From Acinetobacter larvae (GTDB taxonomy: Bacteria; Pseudomonadota; Gammaproteobacteria; Pseudomonadales; Moraxellaceae): a stretch of 64,000 nucleotides of DNA. The notes below the pieces were generated by a model that had not been told where the DNA came from, searched no databases, and was given only the letters and a program-made list of their open reading frames with translations. The stretch spans positions 806,001 to 870,000 of the forward strand of contig NZ_CP016895.1 in the NCBI RefSeq assembly GCF_001704115.1, read 5' to 3'. Both the position numbers and the translations under genes were made by a program. Shown here one piece after another: positions 28,458-37,361 of this stretch (its first letter is position 1; each line of letters begins with the position of its first letter).

Positions 28458-29837
28458 ATGACCATTAATGAAGCACAGCTTTTAGAAGACGAAGCGTTAT
28501 ATTGCTCACATGGTGATACTGTACATTATGTTAATCCACCTAAGATTTTCACAAATTGTCAGGGCAGCTATTTATATGATGATCAAGACATCCCATATTT
28601 GGATTTGCAAATGTGGTATTCTGCGGTCAACTTTGGTTATAAAAACCCGCGATTAGATCAAGTCCTTATAGATCAAATTCATAAGCTTCCACAAATTGCA
28701 AGTCAGTATTTACATCCAACAAAAATTGAATTGAGTAAGTTTATTGCACAAGACATTCAGAATAAAACTGGCATGAAAGGGCGTGTGCACTATAATGTGG
28801 GTGGCTCGCAATCTATTGAAGACTCATTGAAGCTGGTGCGTAACTTCTGTAAGGGCAAGAGTCGCATGTTCGCTTTTGAAGGCGGCTATCATGGTCGTAC
28901 TTTGGGGGCATCATCGATCACATCGAGTTATCGTTACCGTCGTCGTTATGGTCATTTTGGCGATCGCGCACATTTTATTCCGTTTCCATATCCATTCCGT
29001 CGTCCTAAAGGAATGACTGCTGAGGAATATTCAGACAAGCTTGTCGCTGATTTTGCGCGTTTATTTGAAACAGAATACCACGGGGTTTGGGATCCTAAGG
29101 CGCGCGAAAGTGAATTTGCTGCATTCTATATCGAAACCATTCAAGGTACTGGTGGTTATGTTATTCCACCGATGAATTTCTATAAAGGTCTGAAAAAAGT
29201 ATTGGATCAATACGGGATTTTATTGGTTGTCGATGAAGTGCAAATGGGCTTCTATCGTACGGGTAAACTTTGGTCATTTGAGCACTTTGATATTCAGCCT
29301 GATGTGGTGGTATTTGGTAAGGCATTAACCAATGGCTTAAATCCTTTGGCGGGCTTATGGGCGAAAGAAGAAATGATCAATCCAGAGATTTTCCCTGTGG
29401 GTTCAACCCATTCTACTTTTGCATCTAATCCCTTGGGAACGGCTGTAGGTCTTGAAGTGTTGAAAATGACGGCTGAGGTTGATTATGAGCGTAAAGTCAT
29501 GGAAAGCGGCGCTTACTTCTTAGAAGGTTTAAAAGATTTACAATCACGTCATGTCGAAATTGGTGATGTCGATGGTTTAGGGCTGGCATTGCGTGCTGAA
29601 ATTTGTGAAGCAGATGGTTTTAGCCCGAATAAAGCTTTGCTCGATAAAATGGTTGATATTGGTTTATCTGGAAGCCTAGATTATCAAGGTCAAAAATGTG
29701 GCTTAGTTTTAGATGTGGGCGGCTATTATAAAAACGTGATTACCTTTGCACCATCATTGGAAATTAGCCGTGCAGAAATTGATCAGGCGATGGTTTTGCT
29801 TGAGCAGTTATTAACACGTGCAAAAAGTGAAATGTAA
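28458..29837 (+). CDS. Class III PLP-dependent aminotransferase
   Basis: The 459-residue enzyme is an omega-type aminotransferase. Seen: RVHYNVGGSQSIEDSLKL (cofactor phosphate region), FEGGYHGRTLGASS, the Asp that holds the pyridine nitrogen in VVDEVQMGFYRTGKLW, and the Schiff-base Lys in VVFGKALTNGLNPLAG. Such enzymes move amino groups between omega-amino acids or polyamines and keto acids. ATG 28458 has AAAGGA 7 bases before it; an upstream TTG at 28425 is unlikely. The gene leads an operon with an acyltransferase 8 bases on and an arginase-like gene. The substrate cannot be read from sequence. Confidence 0.85.
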   Translation: MTINEAQLLEDEALYCSHGDTVHYVNPPKIFTNCQGSYLYDDQDIPYLDLQMWYSAVNFGYKNPRLDQVLIDQIHKLPQIASQYLHPTKIELSKFIAQDIQNKTGMKGRVHYNVGGSQSIEDSLKLVRNFCKGKSRMFAFEGGYHGRTLGASSITSSYRYRRRYGHFGDRAHFIPFPYPFRRPKGMTAEEYSDKLVADFARLFETEYHGVWDPKARESEFAAFYIETIQGTGGYVIPPMNFYKGLKKVLDQYGILLVVDEVQMGFYRTGKLWSFEHFDIQPDVVVFGKALTNGLNPLAGLWAKEEMINPEIFPVGSTHSTFASNPLGTAVGLEVLKMTAEVDYERKVMESGAYFLEGLKDLQSRHVEIGDVDGLGLALRAEICEADGFSPNKALLDKMVDIGLSGSLDYQGQKCGLVLDVGGYYKNVITFAPSLEISRAEIDQAMVLLEQLLTRAKSEM

Positions 29838-29845
29838 ATTGACCT

Positions 29846-30901
29846 ATGCCAGCTCAATTTAATCAATTAGAACCACAAAGCTTGGTGGATGCGTTTTTAA
29901 CGCATCCACCGCACGGCTTTGCAGTGCAATCTACTACAGATGGATTGTGTTTTTTTTATACCCAGTTTGACTTATTAACCACATTAGATGCAGCTGTACG
30001 GCAACGTATAGTCGATGCATTTGCTTATCGTTATTGGTCTAAGTTATTGCAATTGTCCAGTTGTTTCGTTGGAACAACGGTGAGTGAATATAGTATTTTG
30101 CCTAAAAATATTCAAGCAGCGCAGCTCATTGAAGATATTCAGCAACGCGGACATAAAAATACGCTGACGATTTTAAAAGATTTACCTTTGAACTCGCCTC
30201 TATTGAGTAGGGCGGAAAACCAATATAGTCAGCAGTTGATCAAGCTTGCCAAAAGCAAAGGCTTTATTGCGGTAGAAGGGCAGGCTTTGGCTTATGTTGC
30301 TATAGATTTTAAAGATCGAGATGAATATTTATCGCGCTTTTCTAAAAGTCGCCGTAAAAATCTGAAACGTAAGCTAAAGCATTTACAGCAATTGCGTGTC
30401 GATATCGTTGCGACAGGAGATGCGCGATTTAATGATGCGTTATTCTGCGCGCAACTTTATCAGCTATATTTAAATGTCTATCAGCAAAGTGAAATACATT
30501 TTGATTTATTAACAGCTGATTTTTTCCAGCAAATTTTACAAGATCAAAAAGCCGCGGGACGGGTGTTTTTTTATTGGCATGGCGAGCAATTGGTGGGCTA
30601 TAACATTTGCTATCTTTATCGCGATAACTTGGTTGATAAATACATAGGCTTTGATTATCAGTTGGCCTTGCAATTTAATCTCTATTTTGTCAGTTGGTTT
30701 GTCAATTTAGACTATGCACAGCAGCAGGGGTTAAAATTTTATATTGCGGGTTGGACTGATCCGGGAGTCAAAGCGCGTTTGGGGGCAAAGTTTAGTTTTA
30801 CCCAACATTTGGTTTGGATACAGCCTCGTTTACTGCGTTTTGCACTAAATCGCTTTAAATACGTATTTGAGGCTGATGCGCATTGGCATGCACAGCAATA
30901 A
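29846..30901 (+). CDS. FemAB/CelD-like GNAT N-acyltransferase
   Basis: The 351-residue protein is of the Acetyltransf_6 (CelD/FemAB-like) type. Diagnostic stretches are EYLSRFSKSRRKNLKRKL, a basic helix that in this family follows the first GNAT half, and later GEQLVGYNICYLYRDNLVDKYIGFDY and FYIAGWTDPGVKARLGAKF. Family members join amino-acyl or fatty-acyl groups to amines, for instance in peptidoglycan bridges or acyl amino acids. It starts 8 bases after the aminotransferase stop and ends 14 before the arginase-like gene, so all three should be made together. Confidence 0.72.
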   Translation: MPAQFNQLEPQSLVDAFLTHPPHGFAVQSTTDGLCFFYTQFDLLTTLDAAVRQRIVDAFAYRYWSKLLQLSSCFVGTTVSEYSILPKNIQAAQLIEDIQQRGHKNTLTILKDLPLNSPLLSRAENQYSQQLIKLAKSKGFIAVEGQALAYVAIDFKDRDEYLSRFSKSRRKNLKRKLKHLQQLRVDIVATGDARFNDALFCAQLYQLYLNVYQQSEIHFDLLTADFFQQILQDQKAAGRVFFYWHGEQLVGYNICYLYRDNLVDKYIGFDYQLALQFNLYFVSWFVNLDYAQQQGLKFYIAGWTDPGVKARLGAKFSFTQHLVWIQPRLLRFALNRFKYVFEADAHWHAQQ

Positions 30902-30915
30902 GGAGTGCTTTGTAA

Positions 30916-31800
30916 ATGAAATCTTTACGTCAGCCTTTGCGATTGAATTTTGACGATTCGACTGGCTTGCCAGCACACAGCACAGAAATTACTTTAAATG
31001 ATTGGCAAGAGCGTATTCGCTTTGGTTGTAAATGGCGACAATTTAAACAACTTGAGCATTATCTTGCCCCTCTATTACCCGCTGTAGAGCAGTTAGGGTG
31101 TGTATTATTAGGCAGCGGTGATTATCATCACTTAAGCCAGTTATTATTGGCACGATTAGATTCCACGCAACCTATTCATTTAATTATCTGCGATAACCAT
31201 CCAGATCATATGCGTTATCCATTTGGTATTCATTGTGGTTCGTGGGTGTATTGGGCAAGTCGTCTAGCACATGTGGCGCGGATTGATGTGATTGGGATTA
31301 GCTCTGAAGATATTGCGTTAAAGCATGCTTGGGAAAATCATTGGTTGCCTTTAATTCAGGGCAAAGTCCATTATTGGAGCATACAGCAATCTGCATCGTG
31401 GACACGTTGGATTGGTGCTAAAAATGCATGGCGTGGTTTTGCCAATGCCGATGATTTGATGCAAGAGTTTCTGACTGAATTATCCAGTGATTTGCCAATT
31501 TATTTGTCGATTGATAAGGACGTACTGTCAGAAACTGTTGTGCAAACCAATTGGGATCAAGGGCATTTTTTGGAACAACATGTACAGCAGCTCATTGCAG
31601 CATGTAAAGGGCGTTTAATCGGTGCTGATATTACTGGTGATGTTTCTGCTTATCACTATCAAAGCCGTTTTAAGCGCTTATTGAGTGCTTCTGATGGACA
31701 GATAGAGCCAACAGCAAGCGAAGTTCAACAATGGCAAATTGCCCAAATCGCGTTAAATCAACGTTTAATCGAAGCGATGGCATCAGCTTGGCTTAACTGA
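30916..31800 (+). CDS. Arginase/ureohydrolase-superfamily protein
   Basis: I assign this 294-residue protein by its metal-binding motifs. LLGSGDYHHLS corresponds to the GGDH motif, IICDNHPDHM to DAHxD, and YLSIDKDVLSE to SxDxD of arginases, agmatinases and formiminoglutamases, so the dimetal ligands appear present. Spacing and surrounding sequence are divergent, and the usual DP after the last motif is missing. It likely hydrolyses a guanidine or amidine, or another C-N bond. A strong AAGGAG lies 10 bases upstream. It closes the aminotransferase operon. Confidence 0.68.
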   Translation: MKSLRQPLRLNFDDSTGLPAHSTEITLNDWQERIRFGCKWRQFKQLEHYLAPLLPAVEQLGCVLLGSGDYHHLSQLLLARLDSTQPIHLIICDNHPDHMRYPFGIHCGSWVYWASRLAHVARIDVIGISSEDIALKHAWENHWLPLIQGKVHYWSIQQSASWTRWIGAKNAWRGFANADDLMQEFLTELSSDLPIYLSIDKDVLSETVVQTNWDQGHFLEQHVQQLIAACKGRLIGADITGDVSAYHYQSRFKRLLSASDGQIEPTASEVQQWQIAQIALNQRLIEAMASAWLN

Positions 31801-31805
31801 ATAGA

Positions 31806-31850
31806 TTCAATCATGATTGAATTGAGACCGTATAAAATGACGGTGCTCAA
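31806..31850. terminator. Paired hairpins between convergent genes
   Basis: A 16-base palindrome (TTCAATCATGATTGAA, 31806-31821) is followed by TTGAGACCGT and ACGGTGCTCAA, which pair with one bulge. Both lie between the arginase-like gene and the convergent DUF962 gene, where a terminator is expected; no clear T-run follows. Confidence 0.35.
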
Positions 31851-31893
31851 CTCAATCATTAGTTTGCAGCTAAAATGCCTATATCAGACGATA

Positions 31894-32337
31894 TCAAGAA
31901 GGGCTGTGGCGACTATGCCATTTATTGCTCAGCTTGCTGAGATAGGCATCCATGCACCATAGAGGGCCGATTAACAGAAATTGTAGGTCTTTAAAGAAAG
32001 AAGGTTTTTTACCTTCAACGCGATGCCCGTAAAATTGTCCTAACCAAGCCAATATAAAAATAGCAATATAAACACCGCGCCCGAAGGGGAGATAAAGAAT
32101 CAGCCCTACCATCACTAAGACTAATGCAGACATCGCAATGCTGAGTACGATGTCTAGGCGCGCATAGAATACCAACGTGGCAATAATAACAAGCGCAGTC
32201 AGTAATTGATTAAAATGAGCCAAAATACCGAGTATGGAAAAAAGAATACTGGGTACGCATATCCAATGTAGCATTTTGTTGGTATGGTTTTGGTGACTAT
32301 CACTATATTCATCAAACCATTGTTCTATTGTTTTCAT
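31894..32337 (-). CDS. DUF962/Mpo1-like membrane protein
   Basis: The 147-residue protein starts MKTIEQWFDEYSDSHQN, followed by NKMLHWICVPSILFSILG, the conserved opening of the DUF962 (YGL010w/Mpo1) family; HxxN and His residues in this region act as metal ligands in yeast Mpo1, a 2-hydroxy fatty acid dioxygenase. About four membrane segments follow, with a conserved LAWLGQFYGHRVEGKKPSFFKD end. I chose ATG 32337 over one 8 codons upstream because the family begins here. Whether bacterial members have the yeast activity is not settled. Confidence 0.82.
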   Translation of the reverse strand: MKTIEQWFDEYSDSHQNHTNKMLHWICVPSILFSILGILAHFNQLLTALVIIATLVFYARLDIVLSIAMSALVLVMVGLILYLPFGRGVYIAIFILAWLGQFYGHRVEGKKPSFFKDLQFLLIGPLWCMDAYLSKLSNKWHSRHSPS

Positions 32338-32426
32338 AGCGCAATCCATCGCAAAGATCATATAAGCTATTGATTGTAATTTGTTCTAATATTTTTGCAA
32401 AGCTTAACGCATAAAAATTAACGCAT

Positions 32427-32453
32427 AAAAAAACCACTGTGAGAACAGTGGTT
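32427..32453 (-). terminator. Intrinsic terminator of rlpA
   Basis: AACCACTGT and ACAGTGGTT pair perfectly around GAGA. On the minus strand a run of seven T follows. It ends the rlpA transcript. Confidence 0.85.
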
Positions 32454-32481
32454 GTAACGTAAATGCATATGCGCAATGCTG

Positions 32482-33093
32482 TTAAGAGTTTGGACCGTCT
32501 ACTCGTTCGATATTCACTTTGGCTGTACCTGAGTTGGTAATGCCTAAACGTTTGGCAGCACCATAAGAGAGGTCGACCACACGATTACCATGGAATGGTC
32601 CACGATCATTTACTTTAACGACCACACTTTTACCATTTTCTTTATTGGTTACGCGAATATAGCAGTTAAGCGGTAGGCTACGATGTGCAGCGGTTAGATC
32701 ATTCATATCAAAGGTATCGCCACTGGCAGTTTTGCGACCATGAAATTGGCGACCATACCAAGAAGCAACACCTGTTTGGCTAAATTTACGGACAGTGTTA
32801 GATGCTACGTTGTTGAGTTTATCTATGACTGAAGGCTCGTCTTCTGGAACCGTTACTTTGGCGGCAATGGTTTGGCGACGGATATTATCGCCAGAACTTT
32901 CAGTAATAGATAAGCCATTAAGATTGGACAAGCGTGAATTAAAGCTACTGGCATCTTTGCTTATAACACGGTTGGCTAAACTTGATGTGTCTGCATCACT
33001 ATTTAGATAGGATGATTGCACCATTTCAGCTTGGGTCTGCGTGGCCCCAATACTTATGGCAAGTGTTAGCCAATATTTCAGCGAAGACTGCAT
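32482..33093 (-). CDS. rlpA: RlpA-like septal ring lytic transglycosylase
   Basis: The 203-residue exported protein has a signal peptide (YWLTLAISIGATQTQA) without a lipobox and a C-terminal double-psi beta-barrel domain: GVASWYGRQFHGRKTASGD, DLTAAHRSLPL, VVVKVNDRGPFHGNRVVDLS and AAKRLGI. RlpA in Pseudomonas cuts glycan strands stripped of peptides at the division septum. There is no C-terminal SPOR domain, so it is of the short type. It precedes mltB in the same direction but a 284-base gap separates them. Confidence 0.88.
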   Translation of the reverse strand: MQSSLKYWLTLAISIGATQTQAEMVQSSYLNSDADTSSLANRVISKDASSFNSRLSNLNGLSITESSGDNIRRQTIAAKVTVPEDEPSVIDKLNNVASNTVRKFSQTGVASWYGRQFHGRKTASGDTFDMNDLTAAHRSLPLNCYIRVTNKENGKSVVVKVNDRGPFHGNRVVDLSYGAAKRLGITNSGTAKVNIERVDGPNS

Positions 33094-33364
33094 GCTTTAA
33101 CTCCTAAGTCGTCACAATGAGTTGTTTTGCGGGCTGCAAAATGGATCATTGTAGCGCTCTAATTGATATGCATAACTACATTTACGGTAGAGGATAATAT
33201 TCATGCACCCTAAAATGTGTCTAGCTTTATTTCAAAAAACCGCAAAAAAAAGCAAAAAAAGCTGCATGTGTGGTTAATAAATATACAATATTGTAACAAG
33301 GATTAAGAAATGTGGCTTAAATCACCAAATTACTCAAGATAATTCTTGACTTTTTGTGAGTATT

Positions 33365-33395
33365 GAAAATTGCAAGTCTATCGACTTGCAATTTC
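33365..33395 (-). terminator. Hairpin at the 3' end of mltB
   Basis: AAATTGCAAGTC (33367-33378) and GACTTGCAATTT (33383-33394) are exact reverse complements around TATC. The mltB stop codon lies inside the stem. Only a weak T-run follows on the minus strand. Confidence 0.5.
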
Positions 33396-34397
33396 AGTGC
33401 CTAAAAGCCATACCGCAGTAGCATATAAACGGCTTTTATTATATTCAGTAATTACTTGATAATTTGGATAAGTAATATAATAAATTGGCCCTTGGCGATC
33501 TTGTAGTTGAATCACATTCACCAAGTCTAAGTCATCAATTTTAATGGCTGAATTGAGAGGGCTAATGCCTTGATCTTTAAGAATGCCATAGGGGGTCGGT
33601 TGTTTTAAATCTTTGGCAATGACTTGTTCTGGGTTAGAACCGGTATAGCGTGCTAAAAAACCAATGGGTTGATCGCGTTGCCAACCATGTTGCACCATAT
33701 AGTTGGCAATCGAGCCAATTGCATCGACTGCTGAATTACGTAGATCGATATGACCGTTGTGATCGAAATCTACGCCAAATTTACTAATATTACTCGGCAT
33801 AAATTGCGGATAACCAATAGCGCCGGCATAAGAACCAACAATACTTTGGACTGGATAATTCTCTTTATAAGTCCATGCGATCAAAGCTGCGAGTTCATCC
33901 TGGAAGTACTCTGCTCGACGAGGAAAGCCGAAAGCTAAGGTTGCTAGGGCATCTCGTGTGATGAAAGAACCTTTATTACTGCCAAAACCTGTTTCAACGC
34001 CAAGAATACCTAGAATGACCGCTTGAGGTACACCAAATTCTTGTTCTGCACGATTGAGTGTGTCGGCATACTGATTTTTAAAACGTACGCCTTTTTGAAT
34101 GGTGCCTTCAGTGAGAAACATATCGCGATAAGCATACCATGGCTTACTTTCACCAGGACGGTTCATTATATTGATGATATTTGGAAGATTACGCGCTCCT
34201 AACATCGCACGGTCAACTTGCTCTGCTGTTACGCCATATTTTTGTACAGCATTATATTTGAATGTGTCGTACTGTGGATTATGGGCAAAATCATTGGCAA
34301 CACAGAAACTTGATAATGACATCGTAATAGCAGATAAGGCTAAGTTTCTAAATTTGATGTACAACCCTTTTTTTTGCATATGAATTCTAATCCTCAT
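33378..34397 (-). CDS. mltB: Lytic murein transglycosylase B
   Basis: MltB cuts peptidoglycan glycan strands, forming 1,6-anhydro-muramyl ends, in the periplasm. The 339-residue protein has a signal-like start (FRNLALSAITMSLSSFCVA), the catalytic Glu in ILGVETGFGSNKGSF, and the conserved SYAGAIGYPQFMPSNISKF and DFDHNGHIDLRNSAVDAIGSIANYM motifs. The first ATG overlaps the rodA stop by one base (TAATG), so the two genes are translationally coupled; ATG 34379 is an alternative start. No lipobox is evident. Confidence 0.93.
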   Translation of the reverse strand: MRIRIHMQKKGLYIKFRNLALSAITMSLSSFCVANDFAHNPQYDTFKYNAVQKYGVTAEQVDRAMLGARNLPNIINIMNRPGESKPWYAYRDMFLTEGTIQKGVRFKNQYADTLNRAEQEFGVPQAVILGILGVETGFGSNKGSFITRDALATLAFGFPRRAEYFQDELAALIAWTYKENYPVQSIVGSYAGAIGYPQFMPSNISKFGVDFDHNGHIDLRNSAVDAIGSIANYMVQHGWQRDQPIGFLARYTGSNPEQVIAKDLKQPTPYGILKDQGISPLNSAIKIDDLDLVNVIQLQDRQGPIYYITYPNYQVITEYNKSRLYATAVWLLGTEIASR

Positions 34398-35539
34398 TAG
34401 CGATGCGTATGAATAGACATAACAATCCCAAAAGTCGCCATTAGCGTGATGATTGCTGTGCCACCATAACTCATAAAGGGAAGTGGAACACCAACCACTG
34501 GTAAAATGCCACTAACCATGCCAGCATTTACGAAGACGTAAACAAAAAAAGATAAGGCAAATGATCCTGCGACTAAGCGACCAAAGTTATGAAAGCTTTG
34601 TAAGCTGATTTGGAATGTTCTAAATATAATGAGAAAATATAGAGTAATTAAAACAAAAATGCCAATTAATCCAAATTCCTCGGAGTATGCAGCAATAATA
34701 AAGTCGGTATGACCTTCAGGTAAAAAGTGCAAATGAGACTGTGTGCCTTCTAAAAAACCTTTGCCGCTTAAGCCGCCAGAGCCAATAGCAGTTTTTGATT
34801 GGATAATATTCCAGCCTGTACCCAGAGCATCTGCTTCAGGGTTCAGTAAGGTCATTACACGTTGTTTTTGATAGTCATGTAATAAAAACATCCAGGCGAC
34901 AGGAATAATCGCTGCTGCGGCGCCTGCTGCCGCTAAAATCATCGCCCAAGATAGCCCGCTAAGAAATAATACAAATATGCCACTGGCAAGCACTAACAGC
35001 GAGGTGCCTAAATCGGGCTGTTCCGCAATAATAATAAACGGTACACCAATCAAGACCAGAGAAATAATGACATTTTTAAAGCTTGGTGGTAGGCGATTTT
35101 TTGCTAAAAACCAAGAAACCATCAGCGGCATACCAATTTTCATAAATTCACTGGGCTGCACACTACCGACACCAGGAATATCAATCCAACGTTGCGCTCC
35201 CATGCGAACCTCACCAAAAACCATGACGATCAGTAGGCACAATACGCCAAAACCATAAAAATAAGGTGCAAAGGCTTGAAAGACTTTGGGGGGAATTTGC
35301 GCAATACTGCACATTAAGAGAAAACCAATACCAAAGCTCATGGCTTGTTTGCTCAGCAATGCTAAATCTTTGGCTGAAGCACTATAAAGTACAGTGAGTC
35401 CAAGTAGCGCATTTAAAATCAGAAATAAGCAGAGCCATGGATCGATGTGTAAGCGTTGCCAACGAGAAGGGCGCATGGCGGTGCTCAGACCATCGCGCGG
35501 TGCTTGTCGAAGAAATTTATATTGTGAACTTGGTGGCAT
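34397..35539 (-). CDS. rodA: Rod shape-determining SEDS glycosyltransferase RodA
   Basis: RodA polymerises lipid II during cell elongation with PBP2. The 380-residue membrane protein has about ten helices and SEDS landmarks: YSASAKDLALLSKQ, MKIGMPLMVSWFLA, GTGWNIIQSKTAIGSGGLSGKGF, LPEGHTDFIIAAYSEEFGLIG (with the catalytic Asp), and the C-terminal PLPFMSYGGTAIITLM. I prefer ATG 35539; one at 35575 would add 12 residues and also has no strong ribosome-binding site. It is coupled to mltB. An insertion sequence lies about 160 bases upstream of it. Confidence 0.93.
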   Translation of the reverse strand: MPPSSQYKFLRQAPRDGLSTAMRPSRWQRLHIDPWLCLFLILNALLGLTVLYSASAKDLALLSKQAMSFGIGFLLMCSIAQIPPKVFQAFAPYFYGFGVLCLLIVMVFGEVRMGAQRWIDIPGVGSVQPSEFMKIGMPLMVSWFLAKNRLPPSFKNVIISLVLIGVPFIIIAEQPDLGTSLLVLASGIFVLFLSGLSWAMILAAAGAAAAIIPVAWMFLLHDYQKQRVMTLLNPEADALGTGWNIIQSKTAIGSGGLSGKGFLEGTQSHLHFLPEGHTDFIIAAYSEEFGLIGIFVLITLYFLIIFRTFQISLQSFHNFGRLVAGSFALSFFVYVFVNAGMVSGILPVVGVPLPFMSYGGTAIITLMATFGIVMSIHTHR

Positions 35540-35734
35540 GAGGGCAAAAAAGGCTATGTTAAATGCTTTTTGCATGCTATCACAAACAGTTTTGAAGGCA
35601 ATCTTAATCTAGCTTTGTTGCATAATCTGATACACAAAATCATGTGATTCAATATGACACAATTCGATTTGTTGAACAAATCTAAACAACAGCGATAACT
35701 AAACAGATAACGAGATAATAGCGATAACCACTAG

Positions 35735-36589
35735 GGGCTGTTGACATTTGTTGCCTAAAAAAATAGCGAGGTAGTAAAATCAAATCGCCAAACATAATTT
35801 TACACTCGCTATGCTTCGTACAATGTTAAATGATCAACACTGGTCTAAGTTAAAATCTATTTTCAGACATTTTAATATTTATCTCAAATTAAATTTACGA
35901 AATTTTATTGAAGCCATCTTATTTCGTATTAGAACGGGATGTCCTTGGAGAGATTTACCTAAAGAATTTGGTAATCATAATTCAATCTTTAAAAAATATA
36001 ATCGTTGGTCTAAAAATGATAAGCTCATGAATATATTTAAGTTATTTAGTAAACATGCTGACAAAGAATGGATTTTTATTGATGGCAGTCACGTCAGAGC
36101 ACATCAACATTCAGCAGGAATTAAGCATCAAGACATTTCTAAAAGTATCGGTGGTAATAGCTCTAAAATACATTTAGCAACTGATTCTAATGGTAATCCA
36201 ATAGACTTTATTATTTCTGACGGGACATCTCATGACATAAAAATTGCCCCAGCCCTAGTATCAAAACTGGATTTGACTGAATCAGAAATACTATGTGCTG
36301 ATAAAGGTTATGACTCTGAAAGTCTGAGAAATCAAATTGAAGCGACTAAAACAAAAGCGAACATTCCTAAAAAATCCAACACAAAATCTAGTAATGATTA
36401 TATGGACTGGTATATGTATAAAATCAGGCACTTAGTTGAGAATACATTCTGCAGATTGAAACAGTTCAGAGGAGTTGCTACACGATATGACAAGCTAAAG
36501 CGTAATTATCAAAGTGCTGTTGCCTTAGCTTGTATCTATATTTGGTTGCCTCTTTAGATCAATTTATCGACTGTAAATGTCAACACACC
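35735..36589 (+). mobile_element. IS5-family insertion sequence, complete
   Basis: The 855-bp element has imperfect terminal inverted repeats (left GGGCTGTTGACATTT, right end read inward GGTGTGTTGACATTT) and is flanked by the 4-base target duplication CTAG at 35731-35734 and 36590-36593. It holds one transposase gene reading left to right with an intact DDE triad. The CTAG duplication and single-gene layout fit the IS427-like branch of the IS5 family. It lies between rodA and an unknown gene, both transcribed leftward, away from the transposase direction. Confidence 0.85.
35811..36557 (+). CDS. IS5-family transposase
   Basis: The 248-residue protein has the N-terminal DUF4096-like domain of these transposases (HWSKLKSIFRHF, ILFRIRTGCPWRDLPKEFG) and a DDE nuclease: Asp in WIFIDGSHVRAHQH, Asp in ILCADKGYDSESL and Glu in RHLVENTFCRLKQFRGVATRYDK. 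Many relatives are split in two frames joined by a frameshift; here the frame is continuous, so the element could be active. Lys and Asn are common, in keeping with the AT-rich sequence. Confidence 0.92.
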   Translation: MLRTMLNDQHWSKLKSIFRHFNIYLKLNLRNFIEAILFRIRTGCPWRDLPKEFGNHNSIFKKYNRWSKNDKLMNIFKLFSKHADKEWIFIDGSHVRAHQHSAGIKHQDISKSIGGNSSKIHLATDSNGNPIDFIISDGTSHDIKIAPALVSKLDLTESEILCADKGYDSESLRNQIEATKTKANIPKKSNTKSSNDYMDWYMYKIRHLVENTFCRLKQFRGVATRYDKLKRNYQSAVALACIYIWLPL

Positions 36590-36614
36590 CTAGTGAGTAT
36601 GTGGTTAGACGGCT

Positions 36615-36674
36615 TGAAATAAAAATACAGTAAACCAGCGCAGTAAAGACTGTTGAATGTCTTCAGCGCTGGTT
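36615..36674 (-). terminator. Terminator after the 216-residue unknown gene
   Basis: AACCAGCGC (36633-36641) and GCGCTGGTT (36666-36674) pair perfectly, with an inner AAGAC/GTCTT hairpin. On the minus strand TTTACTGTATTTTTATTT follows. Confidence 0.6.
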
Positions 36675-36685
36675 AATGGAGGATG

Positions 36686-37336
36686 TTAATCAAAGAACAA
36701 ACCATTGTGATATTCTGCAACGGCTTTCAGCTCATCTTGGTTTAGATGTGGAATAAGACGATGAATTGCGATATGCACTGCTTTGCTTACCGCCACGACC
36801 CCAATATCGGACGCTTTACGTTTAATAAGTCCTAAGTCGAGGGTTTTATTGAAGTCAGTCATAAAATGCTGAATAGTGGCATCGGCAAATTTTTGGTATG
36901 CCTCAGACAGTAGGTGTCGGTCTACATCGCCATTGCTTGCAATCTCAGCATATAGGGCTTTGAGCTGACGCACTAAGTCTTGATCCATGGGGGCACCAAC
37001 ACGCTGATGACCGTCAGGATCTTGAAATAAGCTTTGACCGGAAAAGGTGATAGATTGTTGTACCACCGTATTTGTGGCTTTCCCCAGCAGCTGTTTTAAT
37101 AAAACAGCAACAGTCGATTTAATATAGCCTGCGAGTTTTTCTGCAGTATCTCGACGATCACTGGCTGGAAAATGACGTATCATATCCGTTAAAATTGCAT
37201 CAATGATTTCATCGTTAATCAATAATGCTGTTTTGTCTCTTAAGGGATAGAGTGGTTCATTTGAGTTTTTATTTTCTAGACCTGCTTGTATATTGTCTAG
37301 TAATTCCTGAGATGGAATAAAGCCAAAAAAAGGCAT
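36686..37336 (-). CDS. Conserved protein of unknown function
   Basis: I do not recognise this 216-residue protein. It appears soluble and mostly helical, with a central stretch of LAGYIKSTVAVLLKQLLGK and a C-terminal HIAIHRLIPHLNQDELKAVA; there is no signal peptide, cysteine cluster or nucleotide-binding loop. It lies 25 bases downstream of queF in the same direction and is likely in the ABC-queF transcription unit. Nothing in the sequence ties it to queuosine synthesis. Confidence 0.6.
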   Translation of the reverse strand: MPFFGFIPSQELLDNIQAGLENKNSNEPLYPLRDKTALLINDEIIDAILTDMIRHFPASDRRDTAEKLAGYIKSTVAVLLKQLLGKATNTVVQQSITFSGQSLFQDPDGHQRVGAPMDQDLVRQLKALYAEIASNGDVDRHLLSEAYQKFADATIQHFMTDFNKTLDLGLIKRKASDIGVVAVSKAVHIAIHRLIPHLNQDELKAVAEYHNGLFFD

Positions 37337-37361
37337 AACAAATTACCTCAAAATTATGATT

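Noticed and set aside
35600..35640. Sequence GCTTTGTTGCATAA that recalls the ends of IS6- or IS982-like elements.
   Set aside because: There is no second end and no transposase next to it; the only complete element here is the IS5-family one.
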